Shown: piece after piece, positions 6,624 to 15,068 of the stretch
Layout: the number at the start of each line of letters is the position of its first letter
Position numbering within the stretch: position 1 is the first letter of the stretch
DNA from: Negativicutes bacterium
GTDB lineage: Bacteria; Bacillota_C; Negativicutes; Acidaminococcales; Acidaminococcaceae
DNA length: 16,644 nt
NCBI GenBank assembly: GCA_009930275.1
Contig: RZYP01000033.1
Location: 1-16,644 of the forward strand
Reading direction: 5' to 3'
Notes under the pieces: model-generated
What the model was told of the DNA's origin: nothing
What the model saw: only the letters and a program-made list of their open reading frames with translations
The model's database searches: none
Made by a program: the position numbers and the translations under genes

Positions 6624-9422
6624 ATGCCGGAATTGTCAATTGCTGCAAAAACTCTTTGGGCTAAAAAATCAAAAAGTGATTATATGCTTTGGTTACCGTT
6701 GGTAATGCATATGTCTGACTCTGCTTGGATGGCCCGTAAATTATGGAGGCGTTGGCTGCCGCAAAGTCTAAAGGATTTATTAACGGAAAATATAGGGGAA
6801 GAATCTGAGGCAGAAAAGTTACTAATGTTTTTGGGTGCCGTTCATGATTTAGGCAAGGCAACTCCATTGTTTCAAGCAAAAACTTCATTTTTGCGAAATG
6901 ATGATCTTGATAATAGAATATATGAAAAATTGAAACTAGCTGGAGTAGATTTGCCTTTGTATAGAAAATTTTCTAATAATGCTGTTTCGCCGCATGCGTT
7001 AGCAACCCAGCTAATCTTAGAAAAAGCTGGATGCAATGTTAATATTGCATCTATTTTGGGCGCTCATCATGGTAAACCTCAAAATATTCAAATGTTGCAA
7101 AATAACACAATGGAAACTTTTCCGGAAAATTATTATTATAAAGACAAACATTTCTGGGAAGTAATACATGAAGAATTAATTGGTTTTAGTTTGCAATTAG
7201 CAGGATTTGAAAACCTTAACATACTGCCTAAAGCAAATTTAGGACAGCAAGTAATATTGTCAGCGTTGGTCATCATGATAGATTGGCTAGTTAGTAACGA
7301 AAATTATTTTCCTAATATGTCCTTAGAAGAAAAAGCTAATACAGATGTTTCTAAAACTCGTGTAGAAAATGCATGGAATTCCTTAAATTTCGCTTATCCT
7401 TGGCAAGCATCAAATGAATATTTTGGGAAAGATATTTTTAAAGAACGTTTTGGTGAAGACTTTAAAGCAAGAGCAGTACAAGAGTCTTTGATAGAATTAG
7501 CGAAAAAAATTGATAAGCCAGGCATTCTAGTGCTAGAAGCTCCTATGGGAGTGGGAAAGACGGAAGCAGCATTAGCATGCGCAGAAATATTTGCTAATAA
7601 ATCTAAGTGTTCAGGTATATTTTTTGCTCTGCCAACGCAAGCGACAAGCGATGGTATTTTCCCGAGACTTATTGATTGGTTGAAATATTTGTTACAGGAT
7701 AATGAAAAGCATTCAATTAGGTTGGCTCACGGAAAGGCTCAATTCAATGAACAGTATCAAGAACTTAAAAACTTTTCTGGCAGTATAAATATTGATGAAG
7801 ATATTGATACAAATATTAGTGTAAACAGTTGGTTTGAGGGACAGAAACAATCTTTATTAGCGGATTTTGTTGTTGGGACAATAGACCAGCTTTTAATGGC
7901 TGCTCTCAAACAGAAGCATTGCATGCTAAGGCATTTAGGACTTGCTGGCAAAGTTGTAATTATTGATGAATGTCATGCTTATGATGCTTATATGAGCAAA
8001 TATTTAATGAGAATTCTTAATTGGTTAGGGGCTTATCAAGTACCCGTTATTGTTCTATCAGCAACATTACCAGCACTAAAACGACAATCGGTTATTGAAG
8101 CTTATCTTGGTTGTAGCTTTACGCCAGCAATACAAGATGATCCTTTGGGGTTAAGCGTAGAAGCAAATGAACAGAAAAAATTACCTTCTTGGTGCACAAG
8201 CCGTGAATATCCACTCGTAACATATACTGATGGTAAGGGTGTTTTGCAAAGCCTGCTGCCGATGGAAAAAATAAACAAAGAAGTGGAAATAAGATATTGT
8301 GACGATAGTGAGTTAATTGATAAACTGAAAGAACTGCTTTCAGATGGTGGTTGTGCCGGTATAATTGTTAATACCGTTAAACGTTCTCAAGAAATCGCTG
8401 ATAGGTTGCGTCAAGTTTTTGGTATAGAAATTATAAAACTTTTCCATTCGCGCTTTTTGGCTCCGGAACGAATAAAAAAAGAACAGGAATTAATGTCGTT
8501 ATTAGGAAAGCCTGCCAGAGATAGCAAACGCCCATATAAGATAATTGTTGTAGGAACTCAGGTGCTAGAACAGTCACTTGACATTGATTTTGATATTTTG
8601 TTTACGGACTTGTGTCCTATGGATTTACTGTTGCAGAGAACGGGTCGATTGCAACGGCATCAGCGTAATAGACCTCTAAATTTCGCCAAAGCTAAGTGTT
8701 TTGTTATAAAGACGAATGAAGAAAATTTTGGTAAAGCAAATGAGGTAATTTATGGCAAATATTTATTGATGAGAACAAACGCTTTGTTGCCTAAAGTATT
8801 GAAGCTACCAAAAAGTATTAGTGAATTAGTGCAGGACACATACGATGATAATGTCCCAATTAGTCATGAACCCGATGGATATCAAGAAGCAAAAGAACAG
8901 TGGAATTCTATATTGGATAATAAAGAACAAAAGGCAAGCACATTTTTGCTTAATAGATACCCTGAAAAAGATCAACGAAAAACGATGGTTGATTGGCTAT
9001 ATACTTCATATGATACGTCTGAAAAATATGGCGAAGCAGCGGTTCGAGACACTGACGAGTCAATTGAAGTTTTGTTGATTAGAAAAAAGGTAGAAACAGG
9101 ATATAGTTTATTATGGCAAGATACTGAAATTGAACTTGACCAATTAAAGCTACCAGATAAAGAAACTGCACAATTGCTTGCACGACAGAGAATAAGACTG
9201 CCAGGAGTTTTGTGCAGCAAATGGATGATTAAGGATACTATTGAACAATTGGAGAGCAATAACCAATTGCTTTTACAGGAATGGCAAAAATCGCCGTGGC
9301 TTAATGGAGAATTATTCCTAATTCTAGATGAAAAATATGAAGCGTACTTAAATGGCTATTGTTTGGCATATAACAAAGATGATGGATTAATATACAAAAA
9401 GGAGAGTGATAAGGGTGATTGA
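6624..9422 (+). CDS. cas3: CRISPR-associated helicase-nuclease Cas3 (HD + DExH), type I-E
   Basis: A 932-residue Cas3, slightly longer than the roughly 890 of E. coli. An N-terminal HD nuclease domain shows H29, H74-D75 in VHDLGKA, and GAHHGK (146-151), which supply the metal-binding His/Asp set. The superfamily 2 helicase follows: Walker A APMGVGKT (306-313), motif Ia LPTQATSDG, DECH box (448-451), SAT (479-481), VNTVKRSQ, GTQVLEQSLDID, and QRTGR (671-675). A C-terminal accessory domain completes the protein. Cas3 is recruited by target-bound Cascade, nicks the displaced strand, then translocates 3'-5' and degrades it. ATG 6624 has AAGGTGGTG 8 bases upstream. It is the first gene of the cas operon and overlaps cas8e by 8 bases. 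No frameshift or missing catalytic residue is seen. Confidence 0.96.
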   Translation: MPELSIAAKTLWAKKSKSDYMLWLPLVMHMSDSAWMARKLWRRWLPQSLKDLLTENIGEESEAEKLLMFLGAVHDLGKATPLFQAKTSFLRNDDLDNRIYEKLKLAGVDLPLYRKFSNNAVSPHALATQLILEKAGCNVNIASILGAHHGKPQNIQMLQNNTMETFPENYYYKDKHFWEVIHEELIGFSLQLAGFENLNILPKANLGQQVILSALVIMIDWLVSNENYFPNMSLEEKANTDVSKTRVENAWNSLNFAYPWQASNEYFGKDIFKERFGEDFKARAVQESLIELAKKIDKPGILVLEAPMGVGKTEAALACAEIFANKSKCSGIFFALPTQATSDGIFPRLIDWLKYLLQDNEKHSIRLAHGKAQFNEQYQELKNFSGSINIDEDIDTNISVNSWFEGQKQSLLADFVVGTIDQLLMAALKQKHCMLRHLGLAGKVVIIDECHAYDAYMSKYLMRILNWLGAYQVPVIVLSATLPALKRQSVIEAYLGCSFTPAIQDDPLGLSVEANEQKKLPSWCTSREYPLVTYTDGKGVLQSLLPMEKINKEVEIRYCDDSELIDKLKELLSDGGCAGIIVNTVKRSQEIADRLRQVFGIEIIKLFHSRFLAPERIKKEQELMSLLGKPARDSKRPYKIIVVGTQVLEQSLDIDFDILFTDLCPMDLLLQRTGRLQRHQRNRPLNFAKAKCFVIKTNEENFGKANEVIYGKYLLMRTNALLPKVLKLPKSISELVQDTYDDNVPISHEPDGYQEAKEQWNSILDNKEQKASTFLLNRYPEKDQRKTMVDWLYTSYDTSEKYGEAAVRDTDESIEVLLIRKKVETGYSLLWQDTEIELDQLKLPDKETAQLLARQRIRLPGVLCSKWMIKDTIEQLESNNQLLLQEWQKSPWLNGELFLILDEKYEAYLNGYCLAYNKDDGLIYKKESDKGD

Positions 9423-11010
9423 ACAAGAGTTTAATTTATTGGATGAAAAATGGCTTATTGTAATTAGACAAGATGGTGAAAAAGAGTGTGTTTCATTGCT
9501 AGAGTTATTTAGACGAGCACACGAGTTTAGAGATTTGGCTGGAGAATTGCCAACACAAGATGTTGCAGTTCTTAGATTGTTATTGGCAATTTTACATGCG
9601 GTTTTTGCCCGTTATAATTCTGCAGGTGAATATGACAAGTTTAATGATTCAGAAGATGCTTTGAACAGATGGAAGGAGTTATGGGAAAGAGAATCCTTTC
9701 CGATGCCTATAGTTGAACGATATTTAAGAAAATTCCAAGATAGATTTTGGCTCTTTCATCCACAATATCCGTTTTACCAAGTAAGTAATATCCAAAATGG
9801 CACAGAATATACGGCTGCAAAACTAAACGGAGAAATAGCCGAAAGTAATAATAAAATTCGTTTATTTTCTCAACGGGTAGGAGAATCAAAACAAACTCTT
9901 AGTTATGGAGAGGCGGCAAGATGGTTATTAAATATTAATGCGTTTGATGATACATCTGCCAAACCTAAGAGTAAAAACTTACCAAGCCCGGGCGCTGGGT
10001 GGTTAGGAAAACTTGGTATAATTTTAGCTATAGGAAACAATTTATTTGAAACACTTATGCTTAATTTGACATTACTAAATGATGGGGTTGAACTTTGGGG
10101 AAATGAAAGGCCAATTTGGGAAATGCCTTTAAAGGAAAAAGAAAGAGTAAACATATTAATGCCGGACAATCTTTCTGAATTGTTAACAGTTCAATCTAGA
10201 AGATTGCTTTTGCAACGTGATGAATATAAAGTAACAGGATATTTATTATTGGGTGGAGACTTTTTTGCAAAGGAAAATGCTTTTAATGAACAAATGACCT
10301 TCTGGCGATATTCAAGTAAAACGATAGGGCCTAAAAAAGAATTTGTTCCCAAAAGACATAATCCAGAGAGACAATTTTGGAGGGATTTATCCACACTTCT
10401 GGGACAAGGAGAAGCTATTCGTAATCCTGGCGTGGTTAAGTGGCTTGCCATTCTCAGAAGAAACGGAATAATGCCAAAACGCAACATAGGTTTCAAGATT
10501 GCTTCAGTTAAGTATGGTGATAAAGATTTTTTTATAGATGATGTTTTTTCTGATACCATTTCTGTTAATTCTGATTTGTTAGTGAAACTAGGAGAAGATT
10601 GGGTAAATAGAATTATTTATGAAATCCAAATAGCAGAGGAAATTGTTAGACAAATTGGTTATTTATCTCAAAACTTGGCTCTGGCGGCTGGAAATCAACA
10701 TGGAACGGAGCAAGCAAGTAATTCCAAGGCACAAGCGTATTTTAAATTGGATTTGCCATTTAGAAGATGGTTGGAAACTATCGACCCGGCAAAAGATACT
10801 AAAGAACAAATGTGTGATTGTTGGAGAAATGAACTTAAAATGATTGTTGAGAGACTCGGGAAAGACTTAATTGCAGATGCTGGACCAAAATCTATTGTTG
10901 GCAGATATATTAAAGAAAAAAACAAAGAAACAGAAAGGCTTTGTACAGCAGCAAGCGCATATAATTTTTTCTGTTTTGAAGTTAATAAAATATTGAAAGG
11001 AGGTCATTAA
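9415..11010 (+). CDS. cas8e: Cascade large subunit Cas8e (Cse1/CasA)
   Basis: A 531-residue Cse1 protein; E. coli CasA is 502. It begins with the family pattern FNLLDEKWLIV and SLLELFRRAHEFRDLAGELP. Further Cse1 landmarks are LFHPQYPFYQV (PFYQ at 119-122), ARWLLNINAFDD, and the Gly-rich PSPGAGWLGKLG (GAGWLG from 193) followed by ILAIGNNLFETLMLNL. The C-terminal part carries the four-helix-bundle region. The subunit reads the PAM, opens the target duplex and recruits Cas3. GTG 9415 is preferred because AGGAG (9400-9404) lies 10 bases before it; the in-frame GTG at 9406 is almost touching that site. The residues that set PAM choice cannot be named by eye. Confidence 0.95.
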   Translation: MIEQEFNLLDEKWLIVIRQDGEKECVSLLELFRRAHEFRDLAGELPTQDVAVLRLLLAILHAVFARYNSAGEYDKFNDSEDALNRWKELWERESFPMPIVERYLRKFQDRFWLFHPQYPFYQVSNIQNGTEYTAAKLNGEIAESNNKIRLFSQRVGESKQTLSYGEAARWLLNINAFDDTSAKPKSKNLPSPGAGWLGKLGIILAIGNNLFETLMLNLTLLNDGVELWGNERPIWEMPLKEKERVNILMPDNLSELLTVQSRRLLLQRDEYKVTGYLLLGGDFFAKENAFNEQMTFWRYSSKTIGPKKEFVPKRHNPERQFWRDLSTLLGQGEAIRNPGVVKWLAILRRNGIMPKRNIGFKIASVKYGDKDFFIDDVFSDTISVNSDLLVKLGEDWVNRIIYEIQIAEEIVRQIGYLSQNLALAAGNQHGTEQASNSKAQAYFKLDLPFRRWLETIDPAKDTKEQMCDCWRNELKMIVERLGKDLIADAGPKSIVGRYIKEKNKETERLCTAASAYNFFCFEVNKILKGGH

Positions 11011-11011
11011 A

Positions 11012-11632
11012 ATGAGAGAGCAAAGTATTTTGGTCAAAAATTATGTTAAAAGCAAAATCATACGTTTATGCAAAAGTCCTAATGATGCTTCGACAAAAGC
11101 AATTTTAGCTAAAGCAAGGCGTGGACTTGGTAAAGCGCCGGGTTCATTGCCTGAACTTTGGTGTTTGACTCTAGCTGATATGCCGGAAGCGTTATTAGGT
11201 AAAACAGTAGAAGCATCTTATGGGGAATGGGCGGCTTACATTGGCTTGACACTATTTGCCTTGCATCAGCAAGGGAAAGACTTAAAAACACAGTGTATGA
11301 ATTGCGAAGGAGAAAAACTAGGTCTAGCGGTGCGTAAATTGGTTACTAATGAAGATGAAGAACATAGAATTAAACATAGGTTTGATGCTGTTATGACGGC
11401 CTCAAGTATGGAAGAAGTCTCCTATCATTTGCGGGGCTTGATACAGCTTTTTAAAATGAAAAGTATTACTTTAGATTATCCTGCTTTAGCAGAAGATTTA
11501 TATTTGTTTCAATTTTCGTCAGTAAGGGATAGTGTTTGTTTACAATGGGGCAGAGATTTTTATAGGAGCAGGGTAAATTCTGAGAAACTTGAAGAGAGAA
11601 TAGGAGCGGATGAGAATAATGGAGAAAAATGA
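11012..11632 (+). CDS. cas11: Cascade small subunit Cas11 (Cse2/CasB)
   Basis: A 206-residue Cse2 protein, somewhat longer than the 160 of E. coli but normal for the family outside enterics. Family traits are ARRGLGKAPGSLPELW near residues 30-47, WAAYIGLTLFALHQQGKD, and SSMEEVSYHLRGLIQLFK. The C-terminal half holds a second helical bundle (LDYPALAEDLYLFQF, VCLQWGRDFYR). It forms the dimer that lines the belly of Cascade and stabilises the displaced strand. The start is firm: AAAGGAGG is 7 bases before ATG 11012, and the stop of cas8e is one base upstream. Its end overlaps the start of cas7e. Confidence 0.93.
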   Translation: MREQSILVKNYVKSKIIRLCKSPNDASTKAILAKARRGLGKAPGSLPELWCLTLADMPEALLGKTVEASYGEWAAYIGLTLFALHQQGKDLKTQCMNCEGEKLGLAVRKLVTNEDEEHRIKHRFDAVMTASSMEEVSYHLRGLIQLFKMKSITLDYPALAEDLYLFQFSSVRDSVCLQWGRDFYRSRVNSEKLEERIGADENNGEK

Positions 11633-12728
11633 AAGACTTTATGTTGACGTGCACGTATTGCAAACAGTACCACCAAGTTGTGTAAATAGAGATGATACTG
11701 GCAGTCCTAAAACAGCAATTTATGGCGGAGTAACGCGTGCGAGAGTATCTTCGCAAAGCTGGAAGAGAGCCGTAAGAAAAATGTTCATAGATATATTTCC
11801 TAAAGAAGAATTAGGTATAAGAACTAAACAAATAGTTACAATGGTCGCAAAAGAAATAAAAGCACTTGATTATGAAGGGGACTCAGTGGAAGCGGCACAA
11901 AAAATATTGGAAACAGCTGGATTGAAAATTAAATCTATCGAAAAAGGAACAGACGCATTGTTTTTCTTAAGTGTGGCACAAGCTAAGAAACTGGCAGAAT
12001 TAGCAGTTAATGATCCTGAAACAATTTCACAAAAACCTGCAAAAGAAGCGAAAACTAAAGCACATGAAGCGCTTGCTGAATACCCTAGTATTGATATTGC
12101 ATTATTTGGGCGGATGGTTGCTGATGACCCGAGTCTTAATACAGATGCGTGTGTTCAAGTTGCACATTGCATTTCTACACATAGAGTTAGCAATGAATAT
12201 GATTATTTTACGGCAGTAGATGATTTGGCACCCAAAGATAATGCTGGCGCAGGTCATATTGGAACCGTAGAATTTAATTCTTCGACATTGTATCGTTACG
12301 CTACGATAGCTGTTCATGAATTATATAAACAACTAGATGGGGAAACGGCAAATGCAGTGAAAGGATTTGTTGAAGCTTTTATTCTTTCTATGCCAACAGG
12401 CAAACAAAGTACTTTTGCAAATCGAACTCTTCCTGATGCCGTTATGGTAACAATTCGTAAAGATCAGCCAATTAACTTGGTAGGAGCTTTTGAGAAACCG
12501 GTAACGGCGGGAAAAAATAATGAAAGTGGCTATAGTGAGGGTTCTGCAAATGCTTTAATCAAACATGTTGGTAATGTCTATCAGAATTGGTTAGGAGCTC
12601 CTGAAAAATCGTTTGTTGTTGGTGAATCCTTTGCATTGTTGGGTGAAAAATTATCTCTGACTATAATGCTGGAAAGTTTGTTAAATGAAGTTGCAAAACA
12701 TTTTGAGAATGGCGGGAATGTAAAATGA
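11610..12728 (+). CDS. cas7e: Cascade backbone subunit Cas7e (Cse4/CasC)
   Basis: A 372-residue Cas7e of normal length. The N-terminus VDVHVLQTVPPSCVNRDD and then KTAIYGGVTRARVSSQSWKR match the conserved start of Cse4, whose RAMP fold binds crRNA. The middle shows LAEYPSIDIALFGRM and CISTHRVSNEYDYFTAVDD, typical of the thumb and palm region. GHIGTVEFNSSTLYRYA follows, then a C-terminal part with FVEAFILSMPTGKQSTFAN. Six copies form the Cascade backbone along the spacer. Two starts are possible: ATG 11610, 3 bases after AGGAG (11602-11606), or ATG 11619, 12 bases after it. Neither spacing is ideal and the alternative product would be 369 residues. It overlaps cas11 by 23 or 14 bases and cas5e by 4. 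Confidence 0.95.
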   Translation: MRIMEKNERLYVDVHVLQTVPPSCVNRDDTGSPKTAIYGGVTRARVSSQSWKRAVRKMFIDIFPKEELGIRTKQIVTMVAKEIKALDYEGDSVEAAQKILETAGLKIKSIEKGTDALFFLSVAQAKKLAELAVNDPETISQKPAKEAKTKAHEALAEYPSIDIALFGRMVADDPSLNTDACVQVAHCISTHRVSNEYDYFTAVDDLAPKDNAGAGHIGTVEFNSSTLYRYATIAVHELYKQLDGETANAVKGFVEAFILSMPTGKQSTFANRTLPDAVMVTIRKDQPINLVGAFEKPVTAGKNNESGYSEGSANALIKHVGNVYQNWLGAPEKSFVVGESFALLGEKLSLTIMLESLLNEVAKHFENGGNVK

Positions 12729-13414
12729 GCACATTGCTTTTACGTTTAGCTGCACCTCTTCAGTCCTGGGGTATGGATAAATTTGAGAGACGTGGCACGG
12801 AAAGAATTCCTACTAAAAGTGGTGTTATAGGGTTAGTTGCTGCTGCCCTTGGCATTAGACGTAATGAAAGCATTGTTGAATTGCAAAATCTGAAATTTGG
12901 TGTACGAGTTGATAAGGAAGGCAATCTTTTGCGGGACTTTCACATGGTTGAAGCAAAAAAACCGTATGTAACTATTCGCTATTATCTTTCAGATGCTGTG
13001 TTTCTCGTAGGTTTAGAAGGGAACGATGGACTATTGAATTCAATTGCGCAGGCTTTAAATAGTCCAGCATTTCCGTTGTTTTTGGGCAGACGTTCTTGCC
13101 CGCCGGAAGGCAAAGTTTTTTGGAGGGTTAGGCAAGATAAAGGACTTCTTGAAGTCTTGCAGGAAGAGCCTCGGTTAGTTTGTGACAATAATAAACCGAA
13201 AGAAAAATTGCGCATAGAGATGGATGGTGAACCTAAAATGAAAAACTCCTATCTTCAACGTGATATGCCGGTCAGTTTTTCTTATAAGCATCGCCAATAT
13301 GATATTAGAACGATTGCGTTACATAATGTTGATGTAAGAAACGACGAGAATATACTAAAAGATGACTTTGATTATACTGAACATGATGCGTTTAACGTTC
13401 TAAAGGGGGATTAA
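12725..13414 (+). CDS. cas5e: Cascade subunit Cas5e (CasD)
   Basis: A 229-residue Cas5e of normal size. LLLRLAAPLQSWGMDKFERR is the family's N-terminal RAMP strand and the LQSWG signature. SGVIGLVAAALGI (32-44) is the conserved Gly/Ala helix. VFLVGLEG and FPLFLGRRSCPP follow, as in other Cas5e/CasD proteins. It caps the crRNA 5' handle and contacts Cas8e; unlike Cas5c it is not expected to cut RNA. ATG 12725 overlaps the cas7e stop as ATGA, so translation is coupled. cas6e starts 4 bases after its stop. Confidence 0.95.
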   Translation: MSTLLLRLAAPLQSWGMDKFERRGTERIPTKSGVIGLVAAALGIRRNESIVELQNLKFGVRVDKEGNLLRDFHMVEAKKPYVTIRYYLSDAVFLVGLEGNDGLLNSIAQALNSPAFPLFLGRRSCPPEGKVFWRVRQDKGLLEVLQEEPRLVCDNNKPKEKLRIEMDGEPKMKNSYLQRDMPVSFSYKHRQYDIRTIALHNVDVRNDENILKDDFDYTEHDAFNVLKGD

Positions 13415-13418
13415 GGAT

Positions 13419-14081
13419 ATGTATTTATCAAGAATTGCTTTGGAAGTTGAACGAAGAGAAACAAAAAAAGCGCTTATTTATCCATCATTATTACATGGCG
13501 CAATAGAACAGAGCTTTGAAGGAGAACGTCAAAGGCGGTTATGGCGCATTGATACTTTGAAAGACAATGTTTACCTTTTGTTGTTAAGTGCGGATAAACC
13601 TGATTTTACTAATTTAAATGCGCAGTTTGGGTTTAAAGATAATTTAACAAAAGGAGAAAGCCGTGATTATGGTGACTTAATAACAAAGTTACATGTTGGT
13701 CAAAGATGGCATTTTAGATTAAAAGCTAACCCTACAAAGAGTGCCAGTTCGGTCCAAAATAAGTGTGCACGCGGGAAAGTGATTGCACATGTTAGTGCTG
13801 AAAGACAAAAAGAATGGTTATTAAATCGATCGTCTAAAAACGGTTTTTGTTTAAATGAAGAAGATTTTACTGTTGTTAATACGCATTGGTATAAATTTAA
13901 AAAACAAAAAAATATAAATGGTGAAGTAATTTTTAGAACTGCAACATTTGAAGGGGTTTTGACAATTGTGGATGTTGATATGTTCAAAGATGCTCTTGTA
14001 CAGGGAATTGGTCGTGCCAAAGCATATGGTTGCGGGTTACTGACAATTGCTCCTTTTAATGGTGGAAAGAATGATAGATAA
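13419..14081 (+). CDS. cas6e: crRNA-processing endoribonuclease Cas6e (CasE)
   Basis: A 220-residue Cas6e. MYLSRIALE opens the first ferredoxin-like fold, and LLHGAIEQSF places His 26 where Cas6e enzymes have their catalytic histidine. FRLKANPTKS is the mid-protein family motif. GIGRAKAYGCGLLTIAP (from residue 196) is the C-terminal Gly-rich loop that grips the repeat RNA. It should cut at the 3' base of the repeat hairpin, leaving an 8-base 5' handle, and stay bound to the crRNA 3' end in Cascade. AAGGGGGA (13403-13410) sits 8 bases before ATG 13419. The gene overlaps the start of cas1e by 11 bases. Confidence 0.94.
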   Translation: MYLSRIALEVERRETKKALIYPSLLHGAIEQSFEGERQRRLWRIDTLKDNVYLLLLSADKPDFTNLNAQFGFKDNLTKGESRDYGDLITKLHVGQRWHFRLKANPTKSASSVQNKCARGKVIAHVSAERQKEWLLNRSSKNGFCLNEEDFTVVNTHWYKFKKQKNINGEVIFRTATFEGVLTIVDVDMFKDALVQGIGRAKAYGCGLLTIAPFNGGKNDR

Positions 14082-15066
14082 AATTCCTGGAATGAAAAAA
14101 CCTGCGTTACAAGCTTTGCCTCAAATTAAAGACCGAATTTCTTTCTTGTATTTAGAACATTGCTTAATAAACCGTCAAGATGGTGCAATTACAGTGACAG
14201 ATGTGCGTGGGACTGTTCACGTGCCTGCTGCAGCTATCAGCGTTTTACTTTTGGGGCCGGGAACTAATGTTTCACATAGAGCGATGGAACTTATTGGATC
14301 GGTTGGCGTTACAGTAATCTGGGTAGGTGAAAGAGGTGTAAGGTATTACGCACATGGTAGTCCGCTGACTAATTCTGCACGATTATTAATAAAACAGGCA
14401 GAATTGGTAAGCAATGTTCGCAATCGAATAAACGTTGCGAGACTGATGTATCAAATGCGTTTTCCTCATGAAGATGTAAGTGCATTTACAATGCAGCAAC
14501 TACGCGGTAGAGAAGGAGCAAGAGTTCGCGCTGTTTATCGCAAAGCATCAGAGCATACTGGTGTCAAGTGGCGTGGTCGTGAGTATAATCCGGAAGATTA
14601 TTATTCAGGAAGCGCTATAAATATGGCATTATCTGCTGCACATAGTTGCCTTTACGGCATTGTACACAGTGTAATTGTAGCTTTAGGGTGTTCTCCTGGT
14701 TTAGGCTTTGTGCATACTGGTCATGAGCGTTCTTTTGTTTACGACATTGCTGATTTATATAAAGCTGAGCTGAGTATTCCAATTGCATTTGAAGTAGCGG
14801 CTGAAGAAGTTGAAGATATAGGAACGACTGTTCGGCACTGTATGCGTGATGCTGTATCTGATGGCAAGATTTTACAAAGAACTGTTCGCGATATAAGATT
14901 CCTACTCTTAGGAGAGGTAGAACACGATGAAGATTTCCCAGTGGACATAATTAAATTGTGGGATGATAAGAAAGGTGGCGTTGATAGTGGCGTTGATTAC
15001 ACTGACAAAACTGACAACGTCGAATATGATTTAAGTGAAGGCTACGGGAAAATTTTGGAGGAGTGA
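14071..15066 (+). CDS. cas1: CRISPR integrase Cas1e
   Basis: A 331-residue type I-E Cas1. The early domain has FLYLEHCLINRQDGAITVTD and LLGPGTNVSHRAME. The metal site is complete: E148 in QLRGREGARVRA, H215 in GFVHTGHERSF, and D225/D228 in VYDIADLY. Two Cas1 dimers with a Cas2 dimer capture and insert prespacers at the leader-repeat junction. ATG 14071 is preferred: GGTGG is 5 bases upstream. The frame also extends up to a TTG at 14047 and an ATG at 14059, which would lengthen the overlap with cas6e. The last 45 or so residues form an acidic tail that contains tandem duplications (GGVD-SGVD and TDK-TDN); in E. coli the Cas1 tail contacts Cas2. The stop is 2 bases before the cas2 start. Confidence 0.96.
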   Translation: MIDKIPGMKKPALQALPQIKDRISFLYLEHCLINRQDGAITVTDVRGTVHVPAAAISVLLLGPGTNVSHRAMELIGSVGVTVIWVGERGVRYYAHGSPLTNSARLLIKQAELVSNVRNRINVARLMYQMRFPHEDVSAFTMQQLRGREGARVRAVYRKASEHTGVKWRGREYNPEDYYSGSAINMALSAAHSCLYGIVHSVIVALGCSPGLGFVHTGHERSFVYDIADLYKAELSIPIAFEVAAEEVEDIGTTVRHCMRDAVSDGKILQRTVRDIRFLLLGEVEHDEDFPVDIIKLWDDKKGGVDSGVDYTDKTDNVEYDLSEGYGKILEE

Positions 15067-15068
15067 CC

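Noticed and set aside
6463..6705. An 80-codon + strand frame overlapping the start of cas3.
   Set aside because: It starts at a TTG without a ribosome site, overlaps cas3 by 82 bases in another frame, and its peptide looks like no known family. The good ribosome site at 6607-6615 serves cas3.
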